A stretch of 24,378 nucleotides of DNA from the IMG/VR virus record IMGVR_UViG_3300032092_000246, positions 1 through 24,378 of that record; one strand, written 5' to 3'. Origin of the DNA: a virus. Below are positions 20,882-24,378 of this stretch, one piece after another. How positions within the stretch are numbered: the stretch's first letter is position 1; each line of letters opens with the position of its first letter. The notes under the pieces were generated by a model, which worked only from the letters and a program-made list of their open reading frames with translations, did not search any database and had not been told where the DNA came from. The translations under genes and the position numbers were made by a program.

Positions 20882-22021
20882 TTATTTTGTCTCTAATTGT
20901 TCAATCCTAGTATTTAGCGTTTTAACACTCTCGATCAAATAGGCCACCAATTTGGTATATTGAAGACCATAGGCATTGCCTTCTTCGTCTTTGGATACCA
21001 GGTTAGGCAACACTTTGTTGACTTCTTCAGCAATTAGGCCTGCTTCGTTGATCTTAGAACCGTCTTTTCTGTCATAGGTCACGCCTACTAGTTGTAGAAT
21101 TTTGTTCAGTGCATCTTCAATAGGGTTAACATTTTCTTTGAACGCAATACTGGATGTTTCAACCACTGTGGCTGCTGTTACCTGTCCAGAGACTCCAACT
21201 CCGCCGGTAACCACTAATGATCCAGTTCCTGTTGTGGTACTTGCTGTGCCAGCTGTAAATGTAGTTGCGGCGTTTGATGTCAGTGTGGTAAACAGCCCAG
21301 CAGATCTAGTGTTGTTACCAATTGTGCCTGTAAAATCACTAGCATTGACCCTGCCGCCTACACCTAGTCCACCCGTGATTACCAGTGTGCCAGTACCAGT
21401 TGTTGTTGATGCAATGCTTTCAGTCATCAATATACCGGCTGTGGCCTTGGTACCAGAAGTTGTTGACAATATGGTCAATGTTCCGCTGGTTCCTACTCCG
21501 CCTTGTAGCGTAGGAAATTGACCAATGGTCGAACCTAATGCGGCTGTGCTAGGAACAAATGTTAGCGCACTGTTGCTGTTAGCACTAGTCAACTGACCTG
21601 ATGTACTAGATCCGTGATACAGTCTAAGAGCGGTACCGCCTGTACTATCTGCTAGACTAACACCTGCCGCAGCTGGGGTAGTCCAAGAAATTGTGGCTGG
21701 ATTTGCGCCGTCAGTGGTTAATACCTGCCCGTTGGTACCCACGCTGTCTGGAAACATCAGTGTTTTATTACCAGTAATTGTGGCTATGGATCTAAGAGCA
21801 ACATAGTTGCTGCTGTCTGCATCCATTAAGCGTACTTCACCACCTGTAGTGGCATTACCGTTGGCCTGTAGATTTCCCACAAACTGCGTAACACCTGTAC
21901 CCTGTGGATCAATGATCAAGTTTGTATTAGTTTGGGTCGTGGTCAGTGTGTTGCCCACAATACTTAGTTGGCCGATTGATCCGGCCGCTCCAACTACCCC
22001 GTTGCTGACTCTTCTTCCCAT
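20882..22021 (-). CDS. Fibre protein with C-terminal peptidase S74 intramolecular chaperone
   Basis: The product is 379 residues from the ATG at 22021 (MGRRVSNGVVGAAGSIGQLS), which has AAGGAAG upstream. The frame is open to an ATG at 22054, but that lies inside the preceding gene. The body has beta-helix-like repeats containing IIDPQGTGVTQF, TTTGTGTLVITGGLGVGG and TTTGTGSLVVTGGVGVSG. The last ~95 residues are the S74/endosialidase chaperone: SSIAFKENVNPIEDALNKIL, GVTYDRK, EAGLIAEEVNKVLPNLV and a terminal coiled coil ESVKTLNTRIEQLETK. In this family the domain trimerises the fibre and cleaves itself off at a conserved serine, here probably in SSIAFKEN. It is a trimeric tail fibre or tail-spike stem. 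An interior glycine/valine repeat (TGGLGVGG / TGGVGVSG) appears twice. Confidence 0.88.
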   Translation of the reverse strand: MGRRVSNGVVGAAGSIGQLSIVGNTLTTTQTNTNLIIDPQGTGVTQFVGNLQANGNATTGGEVRLMDADSSNYVALRSIATITGNKTLMFPDSVGTNGQVLTTDGANPATISWTTPAAAGVSLADSTGGTALRLYHGSSTSGQLTSANSNSALTFVPSTAALGSTIGQFPTLQGGVGTSGTLTILSTTSGTKATAGILMTESIASTTTGTGTLVITGGLGVGGRVNASDFTGTIGNNTRSAGLFTTLTSNAATTFTAGTASTTTGTGSLVVTGGVGVSGQVTAATVVETSSIAFKENVNPIEDALNKILQLVGVTYDRKDGSKINEAGLIAEEVNKVLPNLVSKDEEGNAYGLQYTKLVAYLIESVKTLNTRIEQLETK

Positions 22022-22034
22022 TTTATATTCTTCC

Positions 22035-22370
22035 TTATGCTGTTGAAGTCTCAATGCCCATCACTACAACACTTAAAGAAGGTGTTGCTGTTGGGGTTGA
22101 AACAACTATTAATTCCCCAGACTTTAATACGATGCCTGTGCGTTCTAGCACACCGTTTGCAAGCAATGATGAATCATATTCAATATATTCTGATCCGTTT
22201 GCCGCTGGTGTTGATGCAGTTGCTACTGCTAATCTAACTTGTGCTGATGCTGAGCTAGATCGATTTAAAATGTTCACTGTTACCACTGCAAATGTACTTG
22301 CTGGGCAAGTATATACTGTAGTATTAGATCCATCTGTAATGGGAAATGCTCCTAATCTTCCTGTTGCCAT
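22035..22370 (-). CDS. Small conserved virion protein, beta-rich
   Basis: The 111-residue product (MATGRLGAFPITDGSNTTVY) has the pattern NTTVYTCPASTFAVVTVNIL, then RSSSASAQVRLAVATASTP, then YIEYDSSLLANGVLERTGIV and a terminal SLSVVVMGIE strand. I recognise this as a small beta-sandwich protein found near fibre and baseplate genes of marine T4-like phages, usually annotated hypothetical or structural. It may be a fibre connector or decoration protein. The start has ACGGAG 7 bases upstream, in the TAATTAACGGAG cassette that also marks the gp18-gp19 junction. It lies 15 bases after the large propeller gene and 13 bases before the S74 fibre, in the same operon. Confidence 0.75.
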   Translation of the reverse strand: MATGRLGAFPITDGSNTTVYTCPASTFAVVTVNILNRSSSASAQVRLAVATASTPAANGSEYIEYDSSLLANGVLERTGIVLKSGELIVVSTPTATPSLSVVVMGIETSTA

Positions 22371-22385
22371 ATAATTCTCCGTTAA

Positions 22386-24378
22386 TTAAGTAAAGTAATA
22401 ATTCCAAGCTATTGGATAACCTCTAACTCCGCCTGTGAAGTTAAAGCTGGCATTCATTTGAATTGTCTGCCCTGTGGTTGTTGTGATCTGAGTATTTGAA
22501 ATTTGTATAAACCCTGCCACAACGCTATTTACATTCAAACTGGCTCCACCACCACCAATCTGTGAACCAATATAAGATTTAATTGCCCTTTGTGTAGGCA
22601 CAACATTATCACTATTAGCTGACAAGAAAGGATCTGTTGAAAACTCTGTAATTGTTGCTGAATTACCGCCTAGTGTAATATTACCTAGACTTAGTTCTGA
22701 CAAGCCTGCAATATTAAATGCATCTGCATTTAGGGTTGCAACACCAGTTGATTGTTCAATGGTAAACAGTTCACCAACTCTAAAGTTACCGTCTTGGTCG
22801 GTTGATGTGTAGAATACTCGACCGCCGTTAAGATCCTGTGTTTCGTTGGCCTGTATGGCCGGCTGTGTTGGTAGTCCAGGATAATTAGTTTCTGTAAAGC
22901 TACCTGTTCCAATATCTAAGAAATCGTGTCCAGTTAGTCGAACTTGACTATATCGAATTCTTGTGGTCACTGCCGCAGCATGTGCGGGTGAATTTAACAG
23001 ACTTACTTCAGGACTGATCTGGAAGAAAGCTGATTTACCTCCGTCATAGGCTCCTGATAATGAAAGAATACTTACCAATTTGAATGTGATATCCGGTATG
23101 CTGGCAATAACCACATTGGCACCGGTCGAAGGTGAGCCAGTTAATTGGTTAACTGAAATATAATTTCCATATTGGAAGTTGTCAGCAAATCCGTCACCAG
23201 TATCTTGTTCTGCTATCGCTGCATCATAGTCTTGGCCACGATTTCTAAAACTTGGTTGCGCCAGTACACCGTTACCAATTCTAACAGTAAACGGAGCTTC
23301 AAACAAATTATTAGGATCCGTAACAGTCATTGTTGGTGCTACAGTATATGAAGAACCTGGATCTGTGACTCTTACCGCAATCAGTTTGGTGTCTACAATA
23401 AATGCTCGAGCCTTAGCAGTTGATCCTAGTATAGCACTAGATGCTGCTGTTGTACTTGCACTTGGGATAATTGCCCAGATATTGGTTTGATGTGGATTAC
23501 CGTTTACAGCTACAAGTGCGCCGGTTCCGCTAGCACGAGTGATAGCTCTTGTGGTCCAGTTGACTCCGTCTTCTGAACTTGACATGTTGTTGCTGCTGGA
23601 TGTTGTTACAACAAATACGCCCTGTCCGTATCTAACATCTGTGATAGTTCCTGTGCCTAGATATCCTGTTTCACCAGTGTTACTCCAATTCAGTCCACCG
23701 TCTACAGAATAAGCAGGATCTACAGCACCGCTGCTGGATACTGCAACAAATTTGTTAGCGCCGTAGACAATGCTGGTCCAAGTGGTTGAATCTGGCAATG
23801 CAGTACCAGCGGTCCAAGTTACTCCGCCATCTGTTGAATGTGCATTTATGGTATCGCCAGTGGCTAATGCTACCCATTTTCCTTGTCCGTAGGTCATACA
23901 ACTGTATGTGGCTGCTGGCAATGCACCACCAGCTACCCAACTTATGCCTCCGTTGGTACTGTAACAACTGGCGCCAGTTGAACTTATTGCCACCCAGCGT
24001 CCGCTGGTTGCCGAAGTAAATCCATAGGCAACACTCACCGTGGCTCCGCTTACGCCTGCTGGCAGTGCTCCGCCCGAAGCCCAAGTTACACCACCGTCTG
24101 TTGAATATGCATTAACTGTGGTACTAGAACTTACAGCTACCAGGTGATTAGCTACTGGGGTTGCTGTTCCTGATCCTGTACCCACTCCGGTGGCCACAAA
24201 GTGTACGCCAACTAAATTGGCAGCTGCTCCGATGCTGGTAAACGGAGTAGTTCCTAGGGAAGTAATAACATACCCTCTACCTACTACCAATCCACCTGCA
24301 CTTTCAACCACAGTAAGTTTACCGTGGGCCATGGAGTTCCAATTTGAAGTACTAGGTAATGCAGTGGCTGCTGAACAC
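22386..24378 (-). CDS. Large Asp-box beta-propeller tail/baseplate protein (partial, N-terminus outside window)
   Basis: At least 664 residues are visible. The reading frame continues without a stop past the ATG at 24332 to the window edge, and the residues there (TALPSTSNWNS, then MAHGKLTVVESAG) align with the internal repeat TALPDSTTWTSIVYGANKF, so that Met is internal and the gene is truncated by the window. Asp-box motifs recur: YSTDGGVTW, YSTNGGISW, HSTDGGVTW, YSVDGGLNW and SSEDGVNW, typical of sialidase-like/BNR propellers. A VGRGYVITSLGTTPFT..GTGSGTAT module common in marine phage fibres is inserted among them. The C-terminal part has RVGELFTIEQSTGVATLNAD and AFNIAGLSELSLGNITLGG, which I know from large fibre/baseplate-associated proteins of marine T4-like phages. 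Enzymatic activity is not implied by Asp-boxes alone; a glycan-binding or fibre-network role is inferred. Confidence 0.8.
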   Translation of the reverse strand, partial: CSAATALPSTSNWNSMAHGKLTVVESAGGLVVGRGYVITSLGTTPFTSIGAAANLVGVHFVATGVGTGSGTATPVANHLVAVSSSTTVNAYSTDGGVTWASGGALPAGVSGATVSVAYGFTSATSGRWVAISSTGASCYSTNGGISWVAGGALPAATYSCMTYGQGKWVALATGDTINAHSTDGGVTWTAGTALPDSTTWTSIVYGANKFVAVSSSGAVDPAYSVDGGLNWSNTGETGYLGTGTITDVRYGQGVFVVTTSSSNNMSSSEDGVNWTTRAITRASGTGALVAVNGNPHQTNIWAIIPSASTTAASSAILGSTAKARAFIVDTKLIAVRVTDPGSSYTVAPTMTVTDPNNLFEAPFTVRIGNGVLAQPSFRNRGQDYDAAIAEQDTGDGFADNFQYGNYISVNQLTGSPSTGANVVIASIPDITFKLVSILSLSGAYDGGKSAFFQISPEVSLLNSPAHAAAVTTRIRYSQVRLTGHDFLDIGTGSFTETNYPGLPTQPAIQANETQDLNGGRVFYTSTDQDGNFRVGELFTIEQSTGVATLNADAFNIAGLSELSLGNITLGGNSATITEFSTDPFLSANSDNVVPTQRAIKSYIGSQIGGGGASLNVNSVVAGFIQISNTQITTTTGQTIQMNASFNFTGGVRGYPIAWNYYFT

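Noticed and set aside
22022-22054. Longer start for the S74 fibre
   Set aside because: It overlaps the preceding gene; the ATG at 22021 has AAGGAAG at suitable spacing.
1-24378. tRNA genes, integrase, attachment sites or transposons
   Set aside because: I looked for cloverleaf-like segments, integrase or transposase motifs and flanking repeats and saw none. Nearly all sequence is coding.

Overview
The window is a structural-gene segment of a T4-like myovirus, most likely a marine one infecting cyanobacteria or SAR11-type bacteria. The evidence is a contractile-tail sheath (gp18), a tail tube (gp19), neck and sheath-terminator proteins of the gp13/gp14/gp15 type, a gp1-type dNMP kinase, T4-type late promoter motifs (TATAAATA-like), and small proteins I recognise from marine T4-like phages (2OG-Fe(II) oxygenases, a flavin-dependent halogenase, a peptidase-S74 fibre). 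Almost every base is coding. No tRNA, rRNA, CRISPR, insertion sequence or integrase was seen. Both ends of the window cut through genes, so this is an internal genome fragment.

Layout, left to right. At 1-681 (minus) is the front part of a tail-tube-fold virion protein. At 743-4895 (minus) is the gp18-gp19 operon, closed by a strong terminator at 699-724. At 5001-5336 (plus) is a small zinc-finger/HNH-like gene that converges on and overlaps the dNMP kinase gene (5283-5936, minus), which has its own near-consensus sigma-70-like promoter. At 5991-6749 (minus) is a neck/connector protein, divergent from a plus-strand operon at 6783-10803. That operon encodes gp14-like and gp15-like proteins, a Nudix-like protein without a Nudix box, and two small unknowns. 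At 10804-15571 (minus) is a compact five-gene accessory operon: a U32-like/methyltransferase fusion, a flavin-dependent halogenase, a 2OG oxygenase, a small unknown protein and a second 2OG oxygenase. At 15634-17002 (minus) are two probable virion or virion-associated proteins under a late promoter. From 17039 to the right end (minus) is a receptor-recognition block: two paralogous fibres, one of them polyglycine-rich, a lectin-like fibre, an S74-chaperone fibre, a small beta-rich protein, and a large Asp-box propeller protein running off the window.

How the genes fit together. Most genes build the neck, sheath, tube and host-recognition fibres and are probably expressed late. The dNMP kinase is a nucleotide-metabolism gene with a separate, probably early, promoter. 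The accessory operon (10804-15571) is the most unusual part. Its members suggest oxidative, halogenating and methylating chemistry on an unknown substrate. The U32-methyltransferase fusion has the same pairing of domains as bacterial tRNA wobble-uridine hydroxylases and their partner methyltransferase. Several late genes have the promoter motif exactly five bases before the ATG, which predicts leaderless transcripts.
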